Assembly: GCA_002733105.1 (NCBI GenBank)
Contig: NVUI01000001.1
Span: 188,840 to 249,115 of the forward strand
From: Methylophaga sp.
GTDB taxonomy: Bacteria > Pseudomonadota > Gammaproteobacteria > Nitrosococcales > Methylophagaceae
Direction of reading: 5' to 3'
Length of the DNA stretch: 60,276 nucleotides
This document shows, piece after piece, positions 45,920-55,349 of the stretch. The translations under genes and the position numbers were made by a program. Numbering within the stretch: position 1 is the first letter of the stretch; each line of letters starts with the position of its first letter. Under the pieces are notes generated by a model, which was given only the letters and a program-made list of their open reading frames with translations, was not told the origin of the DNA and did no database searches.

Positions 45920-46423
45920 CTAGCCTTGTTGTTTTTGTTGTTTTTCGAGACGTTTCCTAATCCTTTGACGTTTTAAATTGCTTAAATAATCAACAAACAA
46001 TTTACCATCTAAATGATCAATTTCGTGCTGTATACAAGTAGCCAGTAGATCGTCCGCATCAAACTCTATGGTGTTACCGTTAGCATTCAATGCCGTTATG
46101 CGTACTTTATCTGCTCGGGTAACAAGTTCATATGCTTCAGGCACTGACAAGCAGCCTTCCTCACTTTCTCGTTCACCTTCTCGCACCAATATTTCAGGGT
46201 TAATAAGTATTAAGGGCTGATCTTTATCTTCTGAAATATCAAGCACAATGATCCGTTTTTGTACATTAACTTGGTTGGCTGCAAGACCAATCCCCGGTGC
46301 ATCATACATAGTTTCAAGCATATCATCCGCTAGCTTCTGGATATCATCCGTTACTTTGGTGATCGGTTTTGCTTTCTTACGTAAGCGAGGATCGGGAAAA
46401 TGAAGAATATTAAGTAGTGCCAT
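45920..46423 (-). CDS. def: Peptide deformylase
   Basis: 167 residues. All three metal/catalytic motifs are intact: [18 protein letters not shown] (Cys ligand) and QHEIDHLDG (two His and catalytic Glu). It removes the formyl group from nascent proteins. It is the first gene of the long minus-strand block. Confidence 0.97.
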   Translation of the reverse strand: MALLNILHFPDPRLRKKAKPITKVTDDIQKLADDMLETMYDAPGIGLAANQVNVQKRIIVLDISEDKDQPLILINPEILVREGERESEEGCLSVPEAYELVTRADKVRITALNANGNTIEFDADDLLATCIQHEIDHLDGKLFVDYLSNLKRQRIRKRLEKQQKQQG

Positions 46424-46480
46424 GTTGCTGCCTGAAATATTTTAACAAAGTGCTTGTTTGTCACTTTGAGACCAGTGAAT

Positions 46481-46486
46481 ATTATA
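46481..46486 (-). promoter_or_regulatory. Probable -10 box of the def-fmt-rsmB... unit
   Basis: The minus strand reads TATAAT 58 bases upstream of the def ATG. No strong -35 is seen at the usual distance (TTTACA occurs at 21 bases). Confidence 0.4.
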
Positions 46487-46605
46487 GAAGGTTGCCTATT
46501 ATGACATTGTAAACGGGCTTGAAGTGAAACTACTAATCTTGAATCGTTTTGTATGGGAATTTATTTGAGTTAATAGAGCCATGTTAGTTGGCAAGATATT
46601 GCTAG

Positions 46606-47544
46606 CTATGGAGATTGGGCAATAAATTTTGCATGGACGTAGCCAAGTTGGCCATCGGCCATTTCTACCTGTAACCATGGAGAGCTTTTATCATCTAATA
46701 GCGCAAGCTTTTCATTTTGATTTAAAACATCCATCGCTTTGAATTTTTTACCAGGGCCTGAGCGTAAAAATAATTTCTCGGCAGTGACATAAAGTGGGAA
46801 TTTGTTATTTTCTGCTATTACAATCCCTTCGGTCGGTTCTGTAGGTGATGTTTTCCAAGTTTGTAATAAGCGTCTAAACAGATCATCGGCCACGCGTATA
46901 ACTTGTTGCTCACTGACATTTTCAGTAGCGGAATATAGACCGACAGCAATATCTACGGGAGTAATAGGGATGCTTCCTGCATGGCTTTTGGCAACATGTC
47001 TTGCCTCCCACAGTATTAAACTATCTTTAGCTCGGAGTAATTTTAGTTCTACACCAATAGCAGTTTGAGAATAAAAACCGAAAAAATCTGAATGATAATC
47101 AGTGACTTTGCCAATTAATAAGGCATCACAGTTTAAAACGGAGCCAATATTGCTAATCGTTTTCTGGCTGTAGTCTGTGGAGCTTACAATTCTATTAACT
47201 TGCGCTAATTCTACATCCCGGTAGGGAAAGGGAGCGAGGTGTGAGTATAAGATCCAGCGCAAATGTTGCAGATTTTCAGCTGTTAAAGTCAGAATGTCTT
47301 GAGTTGCTGATATTTTTTGTTTGGCTAATTTGTCATCACTAACATAGAGAGGGAGTACGGCAATGCATGAGGGAGGCGAATGGATAAAAATTTGATCGTG
47401 CTTAAAATATACGGTGTCGGTGGTTAATGAAGATTGTTCTTGGTTGGCATCATTTTCATTGATATAAGTGGGAGAAGAAGCGCAGCCTGTAAGCACGATT
47501 AACACCGTGCTGAAAACAAAAATAAGCTTGAACCCACGTAACAT
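46606..47544 (-). CDS. Lipoprotein with CsgG/GNA1162-like domain and C-terminal SH3 domain
   Basis: 312 residues. The signal ends in lipobox LTGC (about residue 21). The middle (about 55-220) has IAVLPLYVSD, LNCDALLIGKVTDYHSDFFGFYSQTAIGVELKLL and LWEARHV, a layout like the GNA1162/CsgG-type periplasmic lipoproteins. The last 70 residues form a bacterial SH3 domain (LFLRSGPGKKFKAMDVLNQNEKLALLDDKSSPWLQVEMADGQLGYVHAKFI in shape). An outer-membrane or wall-associated role is likely; the exact function is unknown. It is transcribed divergently from the LysM gene. Confidence 0.7.
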   Translation of the reverse strand: MLRGFKLIFVFSTVLIVLTGCASSPTYINENDANQEQSSLTTDTVYFKHDQIFIHSPPSCIAVLPLYVSDDKLAKQKISATQDILTLTAENLQHLRWILYSHLAPFPYRDVELAQVNRIVSSTDYSQKTISNIGSVLNCDALLIGKVTDYHSDFFGFYSQTAIGVELKLLRAKDSLILWEARHVAKSHAGSIPITPVDIAVGLYSATENVSEQQVIRVADDLFRRLLQTWKTSPTEPTEGIVIAENNKFPLYVTAEKLFLRSGPGKKFKAMDVLNQNEKLALLDDKSSPWLQVEMADGQLGYVHAKFIAQSP

Positions 47545-47872
47545 TACTTTTCACCATTTTTATCTAGGAGTTATGATTATAGGGATGCAGGTGGCGATGC
47601 CTAATATAAATCTAGATTATTTGTGAGCAGATTCAAGTTTTTAACTTATTGTTTAGTGAAAGAGAGGCTATCAAAAGGAAGATAATAATTTTAATAGCAC
47701 AACAAATTTCGATACAAAACATTAATTGAGGAGTGCAAACTGTTAAATATTCGACTATTTTTGTATTTTACAGTTGCCAGATAGCTTACTTACCGTTTAG
47801 GCTTATAGCAGTCACTATTTGTGTTTTGGTCTGGATTAGGCCGTGAGTTATATTGCCCATGAGGATATGTCG
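47545..47872. other. Divergent gene-free region between the lipoprotein and the LysM gene
   Basis: About 330 AT-rich bases that should contain both divergent promoters. No clear promoter pair, terminator, repeat or small gene was identified. Confidence 0.4.
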
Positions 47873-48949
47873 ATGATACGCCGCATCTTTTTAAGTTTAT
47901 TATTTGTGTTGTTTAGTTTTTCCTTAGCCGCTGAAGAAGTGGTATTGAACCCGGATCATCCGCAAAGCTATGAAGTTATTAAAGGTGATACTTTATGGGA
48001 CATTTCCGGTAAGTTTTTAAAATTCCCCTGGCATTGGCCAAATATTTGGCAGGTCAATCCTCAGATTGAGAACCCGCATTTGATTTATCCGGGAGATCTT
48101 CTTTCCTTAGTTTACCGTGATGGTCGTCCAGTATTGGAATTAACACGAGGAAACAGAACATACGTCATGTCGCCAGAAGTGCGAGAGATTATGTTAGAAA
48201 AAGCAATTTCTACCATTCCTTTATCTGCAATTGGACCTTTTTTATCTAAGCCACAAGTAGTGGGCGCTGAGACGTTAGATTCTGCTCCTTATATTGTTGC
48301 GAGTGCTGATGAACGATTGCTCTCTGGCGCGGGTGATATTGTCTATGTCCGTGGTGTTGAAGAGAGTCAAGGTAAAAATTACAGTGTGTTCCGAGGTGGT
48401 AAGGTTTATCAAGATCCTGATACCGAAGAAGTTTTAGGATATGAGGCTATTTATACTGGTGACGCGTTACTTCGACAATTTGGCGATCCTGCAACAGTAG
48501 AGTTAACCAAGACTAATCGTGAAGTAAGGATAGGTGATCGCTTACTGTATATTGAAGATCAAAGCTATGATTTGAACTTTATCCCTAGATCACCAGATCA
48601 AGATATTGACGGACGCATTATTTCGGTATTTGATGGTGTATCCCAAATAGGACAGTATCAAATTGTTGTTCTAAATCGTGGTGCTCGAGATGGCTTGGAA
48701 ACCGGACATGTTTTATCAATCTTCCAAGCAGGTAATACAGTAAGAGATACTGTGATATCAAAAAAATATGATGAAGATTATTTCAACACAAAGAATAAGG
48801 ATGTTGATAGAAACGCGATGATCACGCTACCAGATGAATATGCCGGTGTAGCGATGATCTTTAAGATTTTTGACAAAGTGAGCTATGCCATTGTTATGAA
48901 AGCAACGCGTGCGATTCATTTGGATGACAGAGTGACTTCAGCTGAATAG
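47873..48949 (+). CDS. LysM-domain exported protein
   Basis: 358 residues. Signal peptide (about 1-20, MIRRIFLSLLFVLFSFSLAA), then a LysM domain SYEVIKGDTLWDISGKFLKFPWHWPNIWQVNPQIENPHLIYPGD-like at about 30-80 that binds peptidoglycan; the remaining 270 residues are beta-rich with no known catalytic motif. It is the conserved gene upstream of dprA/near def in many Gammaproteobacteria. ATG 47873 is chosen: GAGGAT is 7 bases before it but only abuts the ATG at 47867. Confidence 0.88.
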   Translation: MIRRIFLSLLFVLFSFSLAAEEVVLNPDHPQSYEVIKGDTLWDISGKFLKFPWHWPNIWQVNPQIENPHLIYPGDLLSLVYRDGRPVLELTRGNRTYVMSPEVREIMLEKAISTIPLSAIGPFLSKPQVVGAETLDSAPYIVASADERLLSGAGDIVYVRGVEESQGKNYSVFRGGKVYQDPDTEEVLGYEAIYTGDALLRQFGDPATVELTKTNREVRIGDRLLYIEDQSYDLNFIPRSPDQDIDGRIISVFDGVSQIGQYQIVVLNRGARDGLETGHVLSIFQAGNTVRDTVISKKYDEDYFNTKNKDVDRNAMITLPDEYAGVAMIFKIFDKVSYAIVMKATRAIHLDDRVTSAE

Positions 48950-49003
48950 AGAGCTGTTGAACCAATCTGGGGAAGCTTAGTTTAGTTATAAAGGGACATT
49001 GTT

Positions 49004-50122
49004 CTGAATAGATTTTCAGGCGAACAACAGTTATTAGCATGTTGGTTGGCCCTGCACCGGACTCCCGGTGTGGGGCCAGTTACATTTTCACGTTTACTCA
49101 CACAATTTGTTGATCTTTCAGCACTTTTCAATGATCCTAAGTCTGCTCAAGGTGTATCAGAACGCTCACGATCTGCGTTACTTACTCCAAACTGGGATCA
49201 AGTAGAGCAAGATTTAAGCTGGTTTTCAGAGCCAAACCGACATATTGTCACTCTTTATGATCCTCACTATCCTGAGCTGTTAAAGCAGATTACAGATCCT
49301 CCTAGTATTTTATTTGTACAAGGTGATGTCAGTTTACTATCACAATGGCAAATGGCTATCGTGGGGAGCAGAAACCCTTCAGCTTCTGGTCGTGATATGT
49401 CCTATGATTTTTCTCGTTATTTAGCTCAAGGTGGCATTACAATTACCAGTGGATTAGCAATGGGTATTGATGCTGCTGCACATCAGGGAGCATTAGCTGC
49501 TAAGGGTAAAACAATAGCTGTCGTTGGAACAGGTTTAGATCGTGTTTATCCTGCCATGCATAGAGATTTAGCACATAATATTGCTAGCCATGGTGCGATA
49601 GTGTCTGAATTTTCATTGGGAACACCGCCACGTGCAGAAAACTTCCCTAGGCGGAACCGAATTATTAGTGGTTTATCACTAGGAACATTGATTGTTGAGG
49701 CTGCAATTCGCAGTGGCTCATTGATTACTGCGCGCATGGCTTTGGAGCAAGGTAGAGAAGTTTTTGCTATTCCTGGATCGATACATAACCCGCTTGCACG
49801 AGGTTGCCATCAATTGATTCGAGAGGGCGCTAAACTGGTAGAAACAGCCAATGATATTATAGAAGAGCTGGGAGCCCTTGCGGGGGTTAAAGCACAAAAG
49901 GAAGTGGTACAAGAACAAGCAACTAGTACAGAAATTGATGTTGATGAGGATTATCAGATCCTATTTAACAATTTGGGTTATAACCCGATAGAAATAGATC
50001 TACTAATAGACAGATGTGGATTGACGGCAGAGACTGTTTCCTCCATGCTATTATTATTAGAATTAAAAGGCCAAGTAGAATCTCTACCTGGTGGACGTTA
50101 TGTCCGAACAGGTGAGCTCTGA
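49004..50122 (+). CDS. dprA: DNA-processing protein DprA (Smf)
   Basis: 372 residues if read from CTG 49004. Rossmann-fold core: IVGSRNPSASGRDMS, TITSGLAMGIDAAAHQGAL, AVVGTGLDRVYP, FPRRNRIISGLS, VVEAAIRSGSLITARMALEQGREVFAIPG; the C-terminal winged helix is at about 315-370. It loads RecA on incoming single-stranded DNA during transformation. No ATG fits: CTG 49004 has AAGGGA 7 bases upstream and restores the usual short N-terminus, whereas TTG 49046 has no ribosome site. The start is uncertain; the rest is firm. Confidence 0.9.
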   Translation: MNRFSGEQQLLACWLALHRTPGVGPVTFSRLLTQFVDLSALFNDPKSAQGVSERSRSALLTPNWDQVEQDLSWFSEPNRHIVTLYDPHYPELLKQITDPPSILFVQGDVSLLSQWQMAIVGSRNPSASGRDMSYDFSRYLAQGGITITSGLAMGIDAAAHQGALAAKGKTIAVVGTGLDRVYPAMHRDLAHNIASHGAIVSEFSLGTPPRAENFPRRNRIISGLSLGTLIVEAAIRSGSLITARMALEQGREVFAIPGSIHNPLARGCHQLIREGAKLVETANDIIEELGALAGVKAQKEVVQEQATSTEIDVDEDYQILFNNLGYNPIEIDLLIDRCGLTAETVSSMLLLLELKGQVESLPGGRYVRTGEL

Positions 50123-50142
50123 ATCCGCCGATAAGGGGAAAA

Positions 50143-50625
50143 ATGAAAGAAAACGTATTCGATGTGTTGCTGTATTTGTTTGAAAACTACATTGACACAG
50201 ATGAAATGGAAAAGCCGGACAAAGATGCTTTGGAGATTGAGTTAGAGCGTGTTGGCTTTCCAGAGCTAGAAATTGATAAGGCATTTGAATGGCTGGAAAG
50301 TATGACTGTGGTGGTTGATGATGCATCAATAAATGAAAAGCGGATGGCTGAATTAGCCATGCGTTTTTATACACAGCAGGAAATGGAGCGGTTAGATGTA
50401 GAATGCCGAGGCTATTTGTTATTTTTAGAGCAGGTTGGCGTATTAGACTCTGGTACTCGAGAAATAGTCATTGAGCGAGTATTAGCTTTAAATACAGATG
50501 AAATTGATTTGGAACAAATGAAATGGGTGGTGTTGATGGTCTTATTCTACCAGCCTGATCGAGAAGTCGCTTATGCTTGGATGGAAGATTTAGTATTTGA
50601 AGATATGGAAGCGATTGTTCACTAA
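50143..50625 (+). CDS. smg: Smg family protein (DUF494)
   Basis: 160 residues, acidic, helical. MKENVFDVLLYLFENYIDTDE is the family start, and LVLMVLFYQPDREVAYAWMEDLVFE-like closes it (here WVVLMVLFYQPDREVAYAWMED). Function not established; it regularly follows dprA and precedes topA. It begins 20 bases after dprA with GGGGAAA upstream. Confidence 0.93.
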   Translation: MKENVFDVLLYLFENYIDTDEMEKPDKDALEIELERVGFPELEIDKAFEWLESMTVVVDDASINEKRMAELAMRFYTQQEMERLDVECRGYLLFLEQVGVLDSGTREIVIERVLALNTDEIDLEQMKWVVLMVLFYQPDREVAYAWMEDLVFEDMEAIVH

Positions 50626-50652
50626 ATTGATAGTAAGCACTATGATGTATGT

Positions 50653-50681
50653 TGCCTGCATGACGCAGGCATTGTTGTTTA
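50653..50681 (+). terminator. Probable terminator between smg and topA
   Basis: TGCCTGC (50653-50659) pairs with GCAGGCA (50665-50671) around a 5-base loop, followed by TTGTTGTTT. Confidence 0.65.
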
Positions 50682-50705
50682 TGAAAGATTGTTTTGGAAA
50701 AAAGA

Positions 50706-52991
50706 ATGGGTAAAAAATTAGTCATTGTAGAATCACCAGCGAAGGCAAAAACAATAAAGAAGTATCTTGGTAAAGATGTTGAAGTATTAGCTTCTTATGG
50801 CCATGTTCGTGATTTATTACCGAAAGAAGGTGCGGTAGATCCTTCTAATGATTTTGCGATGAAATATCAAGTCATTGATCGCAATAGCAAGCACGTTGAT
50901 GCGATTGCTAAAGCAATGAAAAAAGCTGACACCTTGTACCTCGCAACAGATCCGGATCGTGAGGGAGAGGCGATTTCATGGCATTTGTACGAACTACTAA
51001 AAAAACGCGGTGTACTTAAAAATAAAGAAACTCATCGAGTTGTCTTTCATGAGATCACTAAACAAGCCGTTAATGACGCGGTAGCAAATCCACGTGAATT
51101 ATCAATGGATATGGTCAATGCTCAGCAAGCACGACGAGCATTAGATTATTTAGTGGGTTTTACCTTATCTCCACTGCTATGGAAAAAAGTACGCCGAGGG
51201 CTGTCAGCAGGACGCGTTCAGAGCCCTGCATTAAGAATGATTGTTGAGCGTGAACTTGAGATAGAAGCTTTTATCCCCCAAGAATATTGGACAATAGAAG
51301 CAGATGCTGCGGTTAAAAAAGAAAAATTTGAAGCTAAATTAACCCATTATAAAGGCGATAAACTTTCTCAGTTCACCGTCAATAATGCCGAGCAATCAGC
51401 AGAAATCTCTGCGACATTGAGCAAGGCTGCTGAGGGTAAATTATTAGTCACCAAGGTAGATAAAAAGCAGCGGAAACGTAATCCAGCTGCACCGTTTACA
51501 ACATCTACACTACAACAAGAAGCCTCACGAAAGTTAGGTTTTGGCGCCCAACGAACAATGAGTGTTGCCCAGCAATTATATGAAGGTGCTGATACCGGAG
51601 AAGGTGCCGTCGGTTTAATCACGTATATGCGTACTGATTCTGTGACATTAGCTTCAGAAGCCGTTGAAGAAATTCGAGGCTTTATTGCGGATAAATATGG
51701 TGCTAGCTCGGTGCCGACCAAACCACAGATTTATAAAACCAAATCTAAGAATGCTCAAGAAGCACATGAAGCGGTACGTACAACATCAATTCTACGTACG
51801 CCAGAGTCCTTAAAAGCATATTTATCGTCAGATCAATTGAAGCTATATACTTTAATTTGGCAGCGTACTATTGCCAGCCAAATGATCCATGCGACCATGA
51901 ATACGGTGGCTGTTGATTTAGCTTGCGGTGCGGGTAATACCTTCAGGGCAAATGGTTCTACTGTTGTTAACCCTGGTTTTATGAGTGTTTACCTTGAAGG
52001 TAAAGATGATACGGCCAAGTCAGATAAAGATGAACGATTACTACCGGCAATGGAAGTGGGTGATATTGTCAAACTTAAAGCAATTCGTCCAGAACAACAC
52101 TTTACTGAGCCACCTCCACGCTTTAGTGAGGCCAGCCTAGTTCGTAATTTAGAAGAGCATGACATTGGTCGCCCTTCGACTTATGCCAGTATTATTTCGA
52201 CTTTATTACAGCGCGAGTATGTTGAGTTAGAGAAAAAACGTTTTCACCCAACCGATGTTGGTCGTGTGGTAGGTAAATTCTTGGCGCAACATTTCACCAA
52301 ATATGTTGATTATGATTTCACCGCAAAACTAGAAGATGAGTTAGATGCGGTCGCGCGAGGTGAAAAAGAGTGGGTACCATTGCTACGTAAGTTCTGGGGC
52401 CCCTTTAAAGAACAGGTTGAAACTAAAGATAAAGAAGTACAACGCAGTGATGTTACCCAAGAATTATTAGATGAAGATTGCCCTAAATGTGGTAAAAAGC
52501 TATCTAGTCGCCTGGGTCGCAGTGGTCGTTTTATTGGTTGTACTGCTTACCCAGAATGTGATTACACTCGTAATATTGATGGTGAAGAAACGACGGCTAG
52601 TGAACCCGAAGTGGTGGCAGATCGTAAATGCCCCAAATGTGAATCAGACTTATGGGTTCGCATAGGTAAATATGGCAAATTTATAGGATGTAGTAGCTAT
52701 CCGAAGTGTAAGCATATTGAGTCACTAGAACAACCTACCAATACCGGTGTGACCTGTCCGCAGTGTAATAAAGGTGAAATTCTTACCCGTAAATCTCGCC
52801 GGGGAAAAATATTCTATTCCTGCTCAGGTTACCCTGATTGTGACTATGCTTTGTGGAATGAACCATTGAAAGAAGAGTGTCCAAATTGTAAGTGGCCTAT
52901 TCTGACGATGAAGACCACCAAAAGCCGAGGTACCGAAAAAGTTTGCCCACAAAAAGAGTGTGGCTATAGTGAAAAGGTTGAGTCTGCGTAG
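50706..52991 (+). CDS. topA: DNA topoisomerase I
   Basis: 761 residues, type IA. TOPRIM domain (KLVIVESPAKAKTIKKYLG, LATDPDREGEAISWHL), active-site Tyr307 in VGLITYMRTDSV, and LEEHDIGRPSTYASII. The C-terminus carries four zinc-ribbon units beginning CPKCGKK, CPKCESD, CPQCNKG and CPNCKWP, three with paired CxxC/Cx4-5C and the last ending VCPQKEC. It relaxes negative supercoils. ATG 50706 is chosen (GGAAAAAAGA upstream; family start MGKKLVIVESP). Confidence 0.97.
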   Translation: MGKKLVIVESPAKAKTIKKYLGKDVEVLASYGHVRDLLPKEGAVDPSNDFAMKYQVIDRNSKHVDAIAKAMKKADTLYLATDPDREGEAISWHLYELLKKRGVLKNKETHRVVFHEITKQAVNDAVANPRELSMDMVNAQQARRALDYLVGFTLSPLLWKKVRRGLSAGRVQSPALRMIVERELEIEAFIPQEYWTIEADAAVKKEKFEAKLTHYKGDKLSQFTVNNAEQSAEISATLSKAAEGKLLVTKVDKKQRKRNPAAPFTTSTLQQEASRKLGFGAQRTMSVAQQLYEGADTGEGAVGLITYMRTDSVTLASEAVEEIRGFIADKYGASSVPTKPQIYKTKSKNAQEAHEAVRTTSILRTPESLKAYLSSDQLKLYTLIWQRTIASQMIHATMNTVAVDLACGAGNTFRANGSTVVNPGFMSVYLEGKDDTAKSDKDERLLPAMEVGDIVKLKAIRPEQHFTEPPPRFSEASLVRNLEEHDIGRPSTYASIISTLLQREYVELEKKRFHPTDVGRVVGKFLAQHFTKYVDYDFTAKLEDELDAVARGEKEWVPLLRKFWGPFKEQVETKDKEVQRSDVTQELLDEDCPKCGKKLSSRLGRSGRFIGCTAYPECDYTRNIDGEETTASEPEVVADRKCPKCESDLWVRIGKYGKFIGCSSYPKCKHIESLEQPTNTGVTCPQCNKGEILTRKSRRGKIFYSCSGYPDCDYALWNEPLKEECPNCKWPILTMKTTKSRGTEKVCPQKECGYSEKVESA

Positions 52992-53036
52992 CAAAAATTT
53001 CAATCGCTATTTCTTTTCGTAGGCTTAATTATTTTG

Positions 53037-53558
53037 TTATTTGGCTGATTCAAGCACGGTTGCCACAATTTTTTTATCGTGATCAATTTCGGCGAAGGTT
53101 TTGTCCATTAAATCTTGGTTATCATCTAAGAATGCATGCTTTAAATTAATGCCAATATAAATTAGATTTTCGAATCGATCAAATAAGGGCTTAATGGTTG
53201 TTTTAGAGAGATAAGACTGGTTTTTTTGTAAAACAGCCTGGTAAAAGTTTTTACTCTTGATATATTTGGGTGTCCAAATATTATTCCTGTAGTGGACAAA
53301 ACCAAATTGATCATTGGCCTGTTGGTACTTATTAAGTGCTTTAACCAGAGCCTCTAATTGTGTGTAGTAATCATGGCCAAAGTTAAGGGTAAACGCATCA
53401 CTATTTTTTTCATTGAGAGTGGGTATTGCTACGGGTTCAGCTGTTTTTTTGTCAGCATCTTTATCGCCACAAGACATGATGGCAAGACTAATGCAGAGCC
53501 AGAGAAATAACGATTTTATAGTGAGCATTGATCTTGTATTCGGGGTATATTTAATCAT
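53037..53558 (-). CDS. Hypothetical lipoprotein
   Basis: 173 residues. A strong GGAGG lies 6 bases before ATG 53558. A hydrophobic segment (about 11-28) ends in an IMSC lipobox with GDKDADKK following (no Asp at +2, so outer-membrane sorting is expected). The mature part is helical and polar, with no recognised family. It stands alone between topA (convergent) and another orphan. Confidence 0.65.
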   Translation of the reverse strand: MIKYTPNTRSMLTIKSLFLWLCISLAIMSCGDKDADKKTAEPVAIPTLNEKNSDAFTLNFGHDYYTQLEALVKALNKYQQANDQFGFVHYRNNIWTPKYIKSKNFYQAVLQKNQSYLSKTTIKPLFDRFENLIYIGINLKHAFLDDNQDLMDKTFAEIDHDKKIVATVLESAK

Positions 53559-53748
53559 GACGAACCTCCATATGATGCTGAAACTTGTCTGGCATCGTGA
53601 GTTCAGAGTTGAGTATTAGATAATTTTACCGGCATCTAACAGAATCAAGAGAGACCTATTTCACATATTTTGTTAACTAAAGTATTAAGCTGCTTTGCAA
53701 AAGATCATCGGTTATTTTGACTGAGCGCTGGTGGCATGAATTAAGAGA

Positions 53749-54147
53749 TTAATTTATATTGGGATTGTTTGAGTTAGTCGCAGTATTGTCCAATGAGGCA
53801 CCATCGGCGTTTTGTTCTGTAATATCCTCATAATAACTTTCAGCCACTTCATATACTAAAGTAGCCACTTCATCGGCATATTGTTGAGGAGTACCATCAG
53901 GATTATCTTGTTTCCACTCTTCATATTCTAGTTTTTCAAACCAGCCAACGGCAATTAGCCCAACAATAGGGATGGCTGTCACCACTCTTTTGCCGCGTTC
54001 TTTTATCTTGGTTTTGAGGAGTTTTTTCTGATGCTTGATTTGCAGTGTCGTGATAGTGGATTTGAGTAGATTAATGGTATTATTTGCTAAATAACCACCC
54101 ATGGACAAACCACATAACAGAATAAGAATAATAAGGTTTTTAAGCAT
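53749..54147 (-). CDS. Hypothetical single-pass membrane protein
   Basis: 132 residues. One N-terminal helix (about 3-25, NLIILILLCGLSMGGYLAN), a basic stretch (HQKKLLKTKIKERGKRVVT), a second short hydrophobic part (AIPIVGLIAVGWF), and an acidic C-terminus (DEVATLVYEVAESYYEDITEQ). No family is recognised. It lies 51 bases upstream of purK on the opposite side, i.e. downstream of purEK in transcription, and could be the tail of that unit. Confidence 0.6.
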   Translation of the reverse strand: MLKNLIILILLCGLSMGGYLANNTINLLKSTITTLQIKHQKKLLKTKIKERGKRVVTAIPIVGLIAVGWFEKLEYEEWKQDNPDGTPQQYADEVATLVYEVAESYYEDITEQNADGASLDNTATNSNNPNIN

Positions 54148-54198
54148 ATTTGCTAGCCTCTATTTTTCTGATTACTACGCATTTAGACTATGTAAGAG

Positions 54199-55347
54199 TT
54201 AATCTGCCTTTAAATCTTCAAAGGATTGTTTGGCCATTTCCATTGCTTGCTCAGTATGATTGGCAAGGACATTAAAATGGCCCATTTTACGGCCAACACG
54301 GGCTTCTTTCTTGCCATATAAATGTAATTTATTTTGTGGCTGTGACAGTAATTTATCCCAATGTGGTCGCGTTTTTCCCCATACATCGCCTAATAAATTA
54401 ATCATCACGACTGGTGATGTAAGATTACAGCTACCAGAGGGTAGACCACATAACATCCTAACTTGCTGTTCAAATTGTGAGGTTTCACAAGCATCAAGGG
54501 TAAAGTGGCCAGAGTTGTGCGGTCTGGGAGCAATTTCATTAGTCAGAATATCACCTTCAGTGGAGATAAAAAATTCTACCGCCATGGTGCCAACATAATC
54601 TAGACCATCAGCAATGGTATCGGCTATTTTGAGGATGTTTTGTGCCTGTTGTTCGGGGATGTTGCTGGGTACGGTAGTAGAATGTAATACACCATTGATA
54701 TGTACATTTTCAGCGATGGGGAAATGAGTGATCTCACCTGATTGACCGCGCGCTAAGATGGTTGAAACTTCACGTTCTAGGTTGATGCGCTGTTCCAGCA
54801 CACATTCCACACTGTTTAGTGCTGTAAAGGCACTGTGGACATCATCAGCATGGTTACAAACGACTTGTCCTTTACCATCATAACCAAAGCTGGCTGCTTT
54901 TAGGATGGCGGGGAAGTGAAAGGTATTAGCGATGGCATCAATGTCAGCAGCAGAGCGAATAGCAGCATAGGGTGCGACTTTAATACCTAATGATTCAATA
55001 AATTGTTTTTCAATAATGCGATTTTGCGTTTGTGCTAGTGCTTTTGACGACGGGTGGACCGTTGTTTTGGCTTCTAAATAGGATAAAGTCGTTGCAGGGA
55101 TATTTTCAAACTCAGTGGTTACTGCATCGCATAATTCTGCCAACTGATTAAGGGCTGCTTCGTCGGTATAGTTAGCACAGATATGTTGATCTGCAATAAT
55201 GCCTGCTGGGCTATTAGTGTCAGGATCTAATACAACAACGTTATAACCCAGTGTTTGAGCTGCGGTGGTGAACATGCGACCAAGTTGACCGCCGCCAAGC
55301 ATGCCTAATGTAGCGCCAGGCAGTATTGGGTTTTTATTTGTCATCAT
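54199..55347 (-). CDS. purK: 5-(Carboxyamino)imidazole ribonucleotide synthase
   Basis: 382 residues, ATP-grasp fold. LGMLGGGQLGRMFTTAAQ start, ILKAASFGYDGKGQVV (ATP loop), VECVLEQRINLEREVS, and the metal site NEIAPRPHNSGHFTLDACETSQFEQ. It carboxylates AIR with bicarbonate and ATP. It begins 2 bases after purE, whose last codons supply the AGGG ribosome site. Confidence 0.97.
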   Translation of the reverse strand: MMTNKNPILPGATLGMLGGGQLGRMFTTAAQTLGYNVVVLDPDTNSPAGIIADQHICANYTDEAALNQLAELCDAVTTEFENIPATTLSYLEAKTTVHPSSKALAQTQNRIIEKQFIESLGIKVAPYAAIRSAADIDAIANTFHFPAILKAASFGYDGKGQVVCNHADDVHSAFTALNSVECVLEQRINLEREVSTILARGQSGEITHFPIAENVHINGVLHSTTVPSNIPEQQAQNILKIADTIADGLDYVGTMAVEFFISTEGDILTNEIAPRPHNSGHFTLDACETSQFEQQVRMLCGLPSGSCNLTSPVVMINLLGDVWGKTRPHWDKLLSQPQNKLHLYGKKEARVGRKMGHFNVLANHTEQAMEMAKQSFEDLKAD

Positions 55348-55349
55348 GG

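Noticed and set aside
53413-53619. Plus-strand 68-codon ORF
   Set aside because: Antisense to the lipoprotein gene at 53037-53558, which has a strong ribosome site and a signal sequence.
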